A DNA stretch of 64,000 bases from Periplaneta americana (Eukaryota; Arthropoda; Insecta; Blattodea; Blattidae). The notes under the pieces were generated by a model that did no database searches, was not told the DNA's origin, and saw nothing but the letters and a program-made list of their open reading frames with translations. The stretch is from NCBI RefSeq assembly GCF_040183065.1, contig NC_091126.1:144362204-144426203 (forward strand), in the 5' to 3' direction. Numbering within the stretch: the stretch's first letter is position 1; each line of letters begins with the position of its first letter. Both the position numbers and the translations under genes were made by a program. Shown here in pieces: positions 11,301 to 24,139 of this stretch.

Positions 11301-12259
11301 CTCAAAGATCAGCCCGCAAACATGCCATTGCACTGAGATTGTCCGAGGTTACGGTAAGATCTCGCGCCCTGCGAGTTCTTTCTTTGGGACCATTTGAAGG
11401 CGTAAGTAACCACATACACTGGACGAACTGAAGATGGCGATTCGTGAAGAAATCGTGGCAATCCCACCAACTATGACTGTGAAAGTGACGGCGAACTTCA
11501 GAAAACGCCTCGATGCCTGTATCGAAAGCCAAGGACATCATATGGATGATGTTATATACCATAAATAAACTGCATGTATTGGTGAATCTGTTGATAACAA
11601 TACATTTTTGATTTGATGAATCCTTACAATTTTCTTGCCCTGTGAAATCCATCCGTTCTTTCTGACGCACCCTATATGTTGTTGTTTAGTCAACTATCCA
11701 AAGACAGGTTTGAACCTCATAAGTAACACCAATAAGGCATCACTCATGAGGCAACTAAGCCTGGAGATAATGGGGTAGGGTGGCCAGTTCCTTTCCCCCT
11801 CCAATGCATACATCGCCGATTAGCTGCATATTCAACTAATCAGACTTCAGATGCCTACAAAGAATTGTTCTTCCTCTGATACATATCGTCAAGTGAGATG
11901 TACTGCCCGATAATAGATATACATATGAGCCAGAACCTCAATCAGAGGTATAGTCCGCGTCACTGTTTTTGGTATGTGAAATAAGTATTGTGAACGTTAA
12001 GTGCTAGTATCTTACCTTTACCGTAGTCAGATTGACAACTGTGTTTAATAAATGGCTCATGTGACGTGTATAGGAAGTGGTACAGTTCTCAGATGCACTA
12101 GGAACATGTTCACAAACTAGGTACTATACTCTAGGACACACGCCAAAAACTCTGGCGCCAGCTGTAAGCATTGTATGAATGATAGTAATTTCAATTGTCT
12201 ACTCCTCAAAAGTGGGTAAGTGGGTAGAAAGGGAGGAAAGAATGTAGGTAAGTAAGAAA

Positions 12260-12313
<54 letters not shown>

Positions 12314-12334
12314 ATACAGCGTCGTAAAATAACC

Positions 12335-12387
<53 letters not shown>

Positions 12388-15300
12388 GGATCTGGTTATT
12401 TGTACAGTATCTATTTACATACGTCCTTTAAAGCATGTTCAAGACAACGTGATTTATTGTCGCTGTTAAACGAAAGCAAAACGATCCATATTAAAAGTAA
12501 TTCAAAGAAAATTAACAACGTTTAGGGCGGGAACAAATACAAAAATTCAATAACGAGTTTTAAGTAGAGTCCTGCCTTTGATCGCCCACAGTCTCCAAGC
12601 AAACCACAACATTGTAGGTAAGTATGGAGTATAGCTCGGCGGCATCAAACTCTACGTACACAGTTCAGGTCTGCTGTTCACTGAACATGCGAAAGCGAAA
12701 CAAAGCTAGGCGCCTGGAAATGATTTCTCCAATAGTAGCATTTGATAGCGAGCACGTCATTACGAAAGAAGAAAATGTATTTTATCAGAAAGAAAAAGAA
12801 AAATTTCATTTGAAACACTTAAAATGTTTACAGTCATTCATTGTAATGTTTAGATACTCGTAAAGGACGCACTAATAATTCGTTTTATTTTAAGTTTGTG
12901 CTGATATTTACGTTTTTTCATTTGTTAATTCCAATCTTTAATTAGATCTTGAGTATCTAAATTTATTGTAAAAATCAGGGGTAGACAAATTTCGGGCGCC
13001 AAGTAGCCATAGGGACAACATTTTTATGTGACGCCTATACTGTTCAGTGAGTTCAAAATTTTTTAAGATTTCGATTTATTTTATGTCACTACGACTAATA
13101 AACAATGTTAACAAAAGCGGTTATAGAAAGAAATTCGAATGTGGTTTTTAAATTAACATTGTTACATTTGTTGTGTATCTCAAGATATTGTCACCGTGTA
13201 GCTTCAGAGCGTCTCTGGGCGTGTTTTATATTTAATATTGTTTAATATATTTCAGTAAACGTATCTTTATCTTAGCTGGAATGTTTTTCTCATTCCATGT
13301 ATGAGCAAGATGTTGTGGTTCCTAACTACTGAAAATTTTTTAGTTTGGTTTGTCCCTGGGAAAATTATTTCACTGCATATAAGCTATCTTTAAATAAATA
13401 CTTTGTTATTATTGTTATTAAATTAAAGTGGGTATTTTGCTGTTTTCACCGACTTACACACAGATACACGAATAAACAGATGTAGGCCTACAGACAGTAC
13501 AGGAGACTTCTTCAGTGTTGGCTCGCAACTTGCTCTCCTTACCAAGTGAAGCTAGTATAATCAATGTGCATCTAACTTGTGTTCAAAGTAACGAAACGCA
13601 GAACTCTAGTTACAAGACAAGACACTATCGCATATAAAAACCAGCGATGGTATGCAATAAAATATATTAAAAAGCATTAGGATGCAAAGTGTCCGAATGA
13701 TAACATGTGATAGTGTATAGCAAGGACTTCAGATATACTCCAGGTGGCAGAATAGAAGAGAGATGAATGAAGGAGGTATAAGGTATAGGAGATAATATGT
13801 ACAATGGAGTGAAGTTGAATTTAATTGATTAGAATAATATATGTGTGTATGTGTGTATGTATGTATGTGGGTTTTTTACGACGCTGTATCAATATCTTAG
13901 GTTATTCAGCGTCTGAATGAAGTGAAGGTGATAAAGTCAGTGAAATAAGTCCAAGTTCAGCACCGATAGTTACCCAGCATTTGCTCATATTCGGTTGAGG
14001 GAAACCCCCGGAAAAAATCACAACCAGGTAACTTGCCCCGACCGGGATTCGAACCCGGGCCACCTGGTTTCGCGGCCAGACGCGCTAGCCGTTACTCCAC
14101 AGATATGGACTGTATGTATGTATGTATGTATGTATGTATGTATGTATGTATTTTTTATTTTAGTAGGTTATTTTACGACGCTTTATCAACATCTAAGGTT
14201 ATTTAGCGTCTGAATGAGATGAAGGTGATAATGCCGGTGAAATGAGTCCGGGGTCCAGCACCGAAAGTTACCCAGCATTTGCTCATATTGGGTTGAGGGA
14301 AAACACAGGAAAAAACCTCAACCGACCGGGAACTGAACCCGGGCCACCTGGTTTCGCGGCCAGACGCGCTGACCGTTACTCCACAGGTGTGGACTGTATG
14401 TATGTATGTATGTATGTATGTATGCACAGTTTATTTCCTTCTTTGGTTTTTACTTACTAAACGTTTCAATATATTTACGAAATGTATTATTTTATTATTA
14501 ACCTATTGTTTTTCATCCTTTCAGTAAATGTTACACCCTGTGTTATATTTTATAGGTGTAAATGATGTAAATATGTAAAGAGCAATTGTATCAATGTCAA
14601 TCTGTATGTAGGCCTACTATGTAAGAGTTTGTGCAGTTGTACATAAACATCATTATGTAACTAGCTGTGCATTTACGAATGTCCCGTAAGTCTTTCTTTT
14701 CCGGAAACGGAAACATTGCCTTGACGACGAATTTGTTTTCCTTTCTACTGTACCTTCCTATTTATATGAGTAGCTGTTTTGATGCGTTGATGACGTCGCA
14801 TCTGGGTGGTCGTACCATGCATAGGGCGATAGCGATCGGTACGAAGTTCCTAACTCTACTCATATGAAATTCTTACCTATAGTGTTTTGAATTCGCTTGT
14901 TTAAAATGTCTATCTCCATATACAGGTGAACCAGCAGATAAAGATGACGACGGTGTTGACATGGGCGACTACGGTATTGAGGAGGACGTGTTGCCTGTCC
15001 TTGCAGACAGATGCTTCTCTGATGTGTACGCAAACTTGGAATGCCACTTCGATCCCAATCCTCCCCCCGACTGTGAAAAACGTGATGCCGAAGATTTGTG
15101 CAGGTAGTCTCTTCACACTTCACAATTAACACTAGTAGAACGCTGGAAATCTTGTCCTTTATGTTGGTGTTGTAGCATTATTCACCGTTACGTTTTGAAA
15201 ATTGAATCGCACTTTTTAGAAAGGAACTAAGTCAAAATGTTCTATTTTTCAGGAGAGCAAAAGAACTTACTTTCATGAATAAATACCAGTGTACCAGTGC

Positions 15301-18300
15301 CGTAATATAAACATCAACTCGATGTTAGAGATACAGGGAAAGGTTTGTTTAAGTTCCTTCCTTTGTTTATCTTTGCGTCTTGGAAGTATTAATCATTTCA
15401 TCAGAAGAAATAAAAATTACAAATTTTGACTTAGTTCCTTTCTAAAAAGTGCGATTCAATTATTGGTGACTTTACACAGTGCAACTTGCAGAACGACGGC
15501 AGTACAACATGACTTGAACATGCCTTTAAATCTATCATTCGACTGCAAATCTGGCTTTCTGCTAATGAATATACTACAGAGTGTAACAAAAGTTTCTGGT
15601 AGTGAAAATTTTAGTTTTTTTTTTAACTTGATGGTAAATATCACTTTTTCAGCCAAATTAATAATAAAGGATTACATCACACCACAATCAAGTAGTACAA
15701 ACTCCTACACCATAAAATTTGGTCATGGTTCCTGAGAAAATGGAAATTAACAAGAGAATAATTTTAACATACTGTTACAGAAACTTTTGTTACACTCTGT
15801 ATATTAGCAATATCATGGGCAAAATTGTACTCCTTCAGTCATCTTTAAGTACTCGCAGGAGTACGCGTCCCACTAATTGAGAGACACTGGTCTAAATCAC
15901 GCAGCCATCGCTCGCAGAGCTAGACGCACAGTGTAAAGTGACCTCATGTACTGAATCTGCTCCAACATACAAGCCACTATAAAGTGATATTAAAAGTGCT
16001 TGGGAAACCAAAGCAGTCCTCTATGTGTGCCTCAGATATTACTGACACCCATCTATTTTAATCTCTTTCAGTGCAAGTGCTGATGCGCTCAATTGCGCAA
16101 GAGACATAATAGATACAGCAGTTAAACCTGAAGACGGCAGAAATGATTTCGATGCATGGATGGATGGCCTCGAGAGTGTTTACAATGCCCTTTGTGTCAA
16201 CAAATTTGCCGAACTAAAAAGTAAGAATGATTTTATCTCCTCTTCATCAAATTAGCTATTTCCTGCACTTGATCACTTTTATTAGAAATGTAGGTAGTTT
16301 AATTCTCTTAACTTCTTATTCTTCTCACCTACTTGTACGTATTACATTAGGGTTGTCAGATGTCCTGGTATAGCGGAACATTCCCGATTTTCAGAAAATT
16401 TTCCTGTGTTCCACTCATACTCGTCCCGGGATGCAGGATGTCCCGCTTTTAAGATATTCCTACCCATTCCTAAGCGAAATTCAAATTCGCGCCTGGCGCG
16501 AAACAAATGCACCACGCACAGTTTTCAGACTTGACTCAAGTCTGAAAACTGTGCGTGGTGCAGAGTATTCTTTTAAATCTGCATACTACTCAAGTCACTT
16601 GAGGAGTATGCAGATTTAAAAGAATACTCTCCTATCAATGAATTAAATACTATTATAGTCACAATCACGCCATGGTATGAAAGAAAAATTTCACAACCTC
16701 GAGCGGGAATCGCGACTTCCTGGTCTCCGGTCAGGCGCTCTACCACTGAGCTATCGAGTTCGTCTCACGCCAAAGCCTCGGAATTATCCTTTCATACTGG
16801 CGACTCTGTTATAGAGTAGTGTCCATAGCGTCTGATCTTAGTCAGCACTGCTTATGGCTGGAAAGAAACTTTACAAATGTAATCTTCATCACTTTAAGTT
16901 TGTATTTTGATATTTATATTACGTTTATCTAAATGTTACCGGTACTTAAAATGCATTTTTTTTTTTTTTTTTTGTATTTTCTATATTAAATTGTGACATT
17001 AAATGACACAGTACTGTAAATTGTAACAAACATAATGATAAATATTCCATTTTTAATCTTGCGTACACTACTTTTAACACTTGAATATAAGTAACTGATT
17101 AACTAGCGGACTTACTCGACTTACACACATACACAACACATCTAACCACCTCATACAACACAAACATGCTGCATTCAGGACAATGGTACACAGATTACTC
17201 AACATACCCATGAGCCAACAACACTACAATGAAGAAGTGAACATAATCAAATTCATAGCACAAGAAAACGGTTACAATCCAAATATAATAGACAACATCA
17301 TAAGAAAGACAAAACAAAAACTTAACAAACACAAAAATACACAAAACACAACACAAACACAAGAAATACATCACACTAACATATGAAAACAAAAACACAC
17401 ATAAGATCGCATCTTCACTCAGAAAGCAGAAATACAACATAGCATACAGAACAGAAAACACACTACAAAGACATCTCAACACACAAAAAACACAAACAAA
17501 CAAATACGACCACACAGGTGTATACAAACTCACATGTAATAGTTGCGGTAAGTTCTACAATGGACAGACAGGCAGATCATTCCAAACACGCTACAAAGAA
17601 CACATTAAAGCAATAACCAGAGGACACAATATATCTACATACGCCGATCACATAACCAATGCTAACCATACATACAATAACATAGGGGAGAGTCGGGTAG
17701 TATCGGACATCGGGTAGTATCGGACAGTGCGTTTTTTTCATCTACCACCATATGGTAGTACCTGAATGACATGGTTACGTTTCTCTCTGCGACATCACAG
17801 AAACGTAACCATGTCAATCAGGTACTATCATCGTGTGGTAGATGAAAGAAACTCACTGTCCGATATTACCCGATGTCCGATACTACCCGACTCTCCCCTA
17901 AATGCGGACATGGAAATCCTACACATACAACCCAAGAACCAAAAACTCAACACACTAGAACAATACGATATATACAAACACATTAAAACACACCCCGATC
18001 AAATTCTCAACACACAGATCAATTTTAGTACACACACACTATTTGACTCCACTTTTCAACACCTTTCAACAATCAAACGCACCCACATAACAGGCAGAGA
18101 AGTTCGAGATGACGTCGAGATCTAGTAGGCCCTAAGGATGGTGTGATGAAACACCGAAACAGCTGTAAGCCGCACAGACTTACATAATTAACACGAGTAA
18201 GTCCGCTAGTTAATCAATTACTGATAAATATTCGTTAAAATGTTGAAAAAGTAATTCTTTAATTATCCTATACATACATAGGCTACACTGTATTCATTTT

Positions 18301-21300
18301 TCATTCATTCATTTAGTGTTCTGCCCAAGGTCAGGTCTTTCACTGCAAACCCAGCTTTCTCCAGTCTTTCCTATTTTTTGCCTTCCTCTGTGTTTCCTCA
18401 TATGATCCATACATATTAATGTCGTCTATCATCTGATATCGTCTTCTACCCCGAACTCTTCTCCCGTTCACCATTCCTTCCAGCGCATCCTTCATTAGGC
18501 AGTCTTTCTCAGCCAGTGACTCAACCAATTCCTCTTTCTGATCAGTTTCAGCATCATTTTTTCTTCACCCACTCTTTCCAACACAGCTACGTTTCTTATT
18601 CTAACTGTCCACTTCACATGTTCCATTCCTTTCCATATCCACATTTCAAATGCTTCTATTCGTTTCTCTTCACTTCGTTGTAATGACCATGTTTCTACCC
18701 CATACAGTGCCACACTCCATACAAAGCATCCACTAGACTCTTCCTTAGTTCTTTTTCCAGAGTTCCTTATTCTATTAAAAGCTTCCTTGGCCATTGCTAT
18801 CCTTCTTTTGACTTCTTGGCAGCAGCTCATGTCACTGCTTATAGTACATCCCAAGTATATGAAGCTGACACTGTATTAATACATTATTATTAAGTCACAT
18901 GTATATAAACTATAGTAAAAATGTCTTTGATATTTTTAAAATCTGGCAACTCTATATTATATTAATGTCGTGATGTTTGTTCACATTACACACAACATTC
19001 AAATAGTGGTGTAGTAAATCTTACCCTTTTGAGCTTCATACAATCATGACATCGGCATTGTACACTACCAAAAGTTAGTAAAAACAGTGCACAGAACTAA
19101 TGCGAATCAGTCACGTGAGTGGTAAAATACGAAACTGGGGTGAGTGGGAAACTGATTCAAATTAATTGGCTATTGTCTTATTGCAAGGCATGTCTCATTT
19201 GATATAAGGTGCATCTACACGGTTCAACATTTCTTTCAACTTTACGCATTCAAGTCATGCATGCAAGATTGATATAGTATTTTACATATATCACGTATTG
19301 AAGATGACGTTCAAAACGACGCACCACGTAGACACAAAATCTTCATGCATCTTAATTGAATGTGAGTTTTAAACTTGATTCTTTCAATATTTTCCCCAGA
19401 TTGTATGCGTACGTGCATGGAAAATTGAACCTTATAGATACAGCTTTATGATATATGATACTGGGTGTTCATTTCAAAGTGTGTCATGACGTCACTGTTG
19501 TTGGGTCACCGATTTGAAGCGAGTTTCAGCTTATATGTTAGAGAAGTTGCCTATTATTTCAGGCGTTCTTCAATCTGAACTTGAGAACGTGTACGGTATA
19601 ACTTGAACGTCGTAGCAACAGATGGCGGTCTGTACGGTCTGTGTGCTACCATAACCTCTTTCCAACTGTGTTTTGCGCCGGCAAGTCGTACGCAGGGTAT
19701 TTGTTATCATCGGTTGCGTACGGTAACATTCCACAACACAAATCAAATGCTCCGTGTCCATGTTGACCGCCGAAGTTAATGTCAACAAATACGTAAGTAA
19801 TCGTCTTAACCCTCTCCTCATATCCCGACAGTACGTATTTCCAAACAGTTCACATTCCTACATTACCGGCGTTACCGTACGTATCGGTACGTACTCTTCA
19901 GAATGAACGCCGTACTTGCTAGGGAACTTCTCTACCTCATAGGTTATACACCTCTGCGGAAGTGTAGGAAGATTGAATTCTCTAGGCTCATCGGCTAGCC
20001 ACATGACGGCATACAGCGAGCCATGACACACTTTGAACTGAACACCCAGTATACAGGGTGATTCACGAGGAGTTACCGTCACTTACAGAGCATATTTCCA
20101 AAGATTCAAAGACATTTTGAGCAAAAAATGTCATATAAACATGGATCCCATTCTCAATATTTTCAGAGTTACAATAATTTGAAGTTGTTCGTAAAATACC
20201 ATTATTCTTTAGTTTTAAGGGTAAAAGAATATTACAGATAAAGAATAAACTATTCAGGAGTACAATTTCTTTAATTGGCTAATATTCTGAAGCTAAAAAT
20301 GTGTTGTGAATTCCATAGTTGCTTCGTACAGATTTTTTTTTCGATTTTTAACTAGAAAATTACATCTTTCTTGTGCATTTATCACAATTGCTACAAATCT
20401 TCTGTTGAAGACTATAGGCCTACATTAGGAGGCAGAATTAAACTGTAAAGAATCAAGTTCCTAAAGTCGTATGATTTATAACAATTTTTGTGACAAGTGC
20501 GTAAGAATTATGTAATTTTTAGTTAAAAATCGAAAAAAAGAAATCTGTACAAAGCAATTAACAATACATTTTTAGCTTCAGAACGCTAACCAATTAAAGA
20601 AATGATACTTCTGAATAGTTCATTCTCTATTTGTAATATTCTTTTACCCTTAAAACTGAAGAAAAAGGTATTTTACAAACAACTTCAAATTTGTGTAATT
20701 CTGAAAATACTGAGATTAGGCACGTGTTTATATGACATTTCTTGCTTAGAATGTCTTCGGAAATAAGTTCCGTAAGTGGCGGTAAATCCTCGTGAATCAC
20801 TTACAGTATTTCTTACATGTAATGGTGGATCTCACATTTTCATGTATATGGTGCCACCATTAACAATCATTACAAATAACACTTCTTTGCAGTAGACTTT
20901 ACTAAAGCTATTCTTATCCCACTACTACATACAAAAGCATATTACAGACACATCTATTATGTACAACTAAAAATTAAAATGTAATTTTGCCAGAACCTGT
21001 GCATAATAAATTACGTACCGGTACAAACTAGAACTACGTTAACTGGGTTATGTATAACCCAGGTTCTACCACAGTCTAGTATATAGTCATGAAGCTCAAT
21101 ACATACTAAATATGCATCCATAGATAGTTGCTAACCACTAGGATCGCTACTATCGCCTCATTACATACAATGCGAAATAGTACCAGCACAGTCTATTGTT
21201 CCTAGCACCCTCACAACTCAAGCTTCGTGACTGTGTATACTAGACTATGATTCTACTGTATGTTACTTTTCAAAAAATGGAAAACTGGGAGTGATTGCTT

Positions 21301-22710
21301 CTTGAATTTACATAATCATACCACTACTAGTTGCTCTGCTAGGCTCTCTTAATACCTACCAGTACCGAAATACATTTGTCTAAACTTTTAATAGCATTAG
21401 AATTAATATTCATATGAGAAATAATAAATAATGTGTTACGGTAGCCTACCTGTAAAAAAATCCAAATATTTTCATGTGATTATTACTTTCAATTTTGAAA
21501 ACAATTTTGTGAACGGAAGTCTTATTACAGGGCTCATAAATGCAGCAGCTTGTTGGAATAGTATGCTATTTCTGAAATGTGTGGAGAGTGGAACAAAAAT
21601 TGGACACGTTGTTGACCTATTACATTCAAAACTGGATTTGAATAGGTGCAGGTAAGCACAAAATATTACTCTTAATTACTGCACAATACTTTTCCTCAAC
21701 TCAGATACGAATTAAGAAATTATACAATTACGAAATATTTATCTACTGAATTAGTGGTTACATGAAATTTCATAACCAAACAACAATTTCTTCATTCTTT
21801 GTTTTCAAATTTGGTAATCCTGTATTTTATTCGTCACTAGAAGTCACTGAGTAAAATTGAAGCCTCACTGTTAAGAAGAGACTGAATAATGCATTATTAT
21901 GGCAGTGATAAACATTGAAAAAATTAAATTGTAACACACCAGACTTAGAAAAATAAAATGCAATAAAAAAAATTGTATGATTGAGGCATGTAAACACAGA
22001 GTGAAGTAGAGTTTTGAAACTAAAATTCCAACATACGGTAAGTCATTGGACTGGTATTATTCTATGCTTCAATCATGTGACTACACTACGACATCATTCA
22101 TGTAATTTGTTTTTCGCAAAAGGATCATTGAACATGAATGTAGTTGTTGTTGTTGTTGTAAATTAATGCTGACTTCTTGAGAATAAAGCCATTAACTCTC
22201 TCTTGCTCTCCAATATAGGAGAGTGATGTAGCAAAACGTATAACCATTTTAATGTAGACACCATATTTTTATATTACGGCAGTTGTATCACCAACATGCA
22301 ATCCTTAAACTCTTTGAAGGACCACACCTGCAGTTGGTCAGTGAGTCCATATGCTCTAGTCAGGAGGATTGTGAGACAACTCCACCGACTATATCCCCTC
22401 TTCACCACTTAGGGGATGCTTATGCATGCCATGGCAGGTCAGCATGCTCAAATGGCATTTTCTCCATTTTTGATGGAACAGTTATACCACTAAGACTCGG
22501 TCCCCAGAGCCTCATTTGTTAAAAACAGCTTACACCACAGGAAGGTGAGGATGGGATTAGAGTATGTGTATAAGTATGTACAGTATTTATTCACACTACA
22601 AATGGGTAAATACCTGGTGGCAGTGGTAACTAATTACACTCAATAATGGCGATTAATAATAAATACAATTATTAAAAATAAATTAATAATAATACTGATA
22701 ATTAATAATA

Positions 22711-22756
<46 letters not shown>

Positions 22757-23103
22757 TTTTTGGGGCTGTGAAAGAAGGTGATACTTGGAGAAGAAGGAGA
22801 AATTGTGAATTTTATGAATTGTATAAGGAACCTGACTTAGTGAAGTATATTAAAATTAATAGATTGGCCTGGGCTGGACATTTGATAAGTATGGACAATA
22901 ATAAAACTATTAAAAAGATCTATATGACACAACCATTACAAACAAGAAAAGTTGGAAGACCGAAATTAAGATGGGAAGATGATGTCTTGCAGGATATTAG
23001 AATTAGTAAAATTAGAAATTGGAAGAATTTAGCAGCAAATAGAGAAGTCTGGAAGGACATTCTGAAGAAGGCTAGGGCCCATAATGGGCTGTCATTCTAT
23101 GTA

Positions 23104-23169
<66 letters not shown>

Positions 23170-23258
23170 GTAATAATTGTGATTTTTTTCTTTACTTTAA
23201 TTTAACCACCACACACCCGTCAACAATGTGACTTTTATTTCTACTTTCATTCTATGTA

Positions 23259-23321
<63 letters not shown>

Positions 23322-24066
23322 TGATTTTTTTCTCTTTACTTTAATTTAACCATCACACACCCGTCAACACTGTGACTTTTATTTTTATTTTATATTTCAA
23401 CCTACAACAATGGGTATTCCACTCAACACAGCAACACAATAGTCGTAATTGCACTCCACACGACAATGGCAATAGACGACGTGTATTATTGAGAACAACA
23501 ATGTACTCCTAATTTCAATTAATTTTCACAATGCACTATGTGCAGAACAAAACTGTCAGTTCTCAGTTCGTTTGCCTTTGCTAGTTCTAGCTCATTGTTC
23601 AAGTTCACTGCACGTCGAACCCCGGTCTTCCGAACTGCGTCGCGCTCGCCTGGACAGTCGCAGTTATGGACTCACTCACTCAAGTTCACTGCATGTCGAA
23701 CTCTGGTCTTCTGACTACTGTCCACAACATGTCGAACTCAGGTCCCCGTCACTCGCTGCTGTCCAAGACAAGACTTGAAGACTCAAGGCTGACTTCCGAA
23801 GACTGACTGACTCTCGCTTTTATTACTAAACCGCATGTTCTGGACTCTTCGATTCGCATGGCTTTCAGAATCATCAAGAGAAATACACTTCTAGATGCTT
23901 CCCTTGCTCTCTCCGCTCCGCGCTGTCACCGTAGTTCTCCTCCCCTCGCTCCATACCGCACTACAGCTCCTACCGAAGCTCGAGTTTCCGTTTCTCCGCG
24001 CCTTCCTTCTCGCTAGATGCGTGCGCACAGTCCTGAGGCAACCAGAAAAATCCAGACTGGTGCCAC

Positions 24067-24139
<73 letters not shown>

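Larger units (their letters stand above)
8373..14925 (+). other. Intron 1 of the secreted-protein gene
   Basis: Phase-1 intron of 6.6 kb. It carries a MITE (9016-9192), SINE-A copies (9841-10096, 13869-14110, 14151-14394), a mariner remnant (10932-11674), a SINE-E copy (11679-11880) and TA microsatellites. Between them (9200-9830, 10110-10925, 11890-12250, 12400-13850, 14430-14920) I see only AT-rich sequence without supportable genes. Confidence 0.7.
17091..18221 (+). mobile_element. Penelope-like element fragment (RT end plus GIY-YIG)
   Basis: The plus strand reads [20 protein letters not shown] and a lysine-rich linker, then (17520-17690) [20 protein letters not shown] and [13 protein letters not shown], the C-terminal GIY-YIG-type endonuclease signature of Penelope-like elements. 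The tail (17900-18125) reads [20 protein letters not shown] and ends EVRDDVEI-stop. A MITE interrupts the endonuclease. A 28-bp inverted repeat (17091-17118 and 18194-18221) bounds the fragment, in line with the inverted tails known for this group. A hammerhead-like motif follows the stop. Confidence 0.82.

Noticed and set aside
12624-12863. 79-codon lysine-rich plus-strand frame in intron 1
   Set aside because: No homology recognised, phase not compatible with being a needed exon of the secreted-protein gene.
16698-16760. Possible true tRNA gene on the minus strand
   Set aside because: Mismatch in the anticodon stem, and its flanks recur at 63832-63940, so it is a SINE head.
17195-17533. 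112-codon minus-strand frame, cysteine and phenylalanine rich
   Set aside because: Antisense shadow of the lysine-rich Penelope-like coding region.
22141-22160. CRISPR-like or other spaced repeats
   Set aside because: Only simple microsatellites (gtt, aat, tatg) are present; no repeat-spacer array exists in the window.
23400-24060. GC-richer block that could be a solo LTR on the minus strand
   Set aside because: No matching second end, target duplication or internal retroviral sequence is visible here, so I do not call it.
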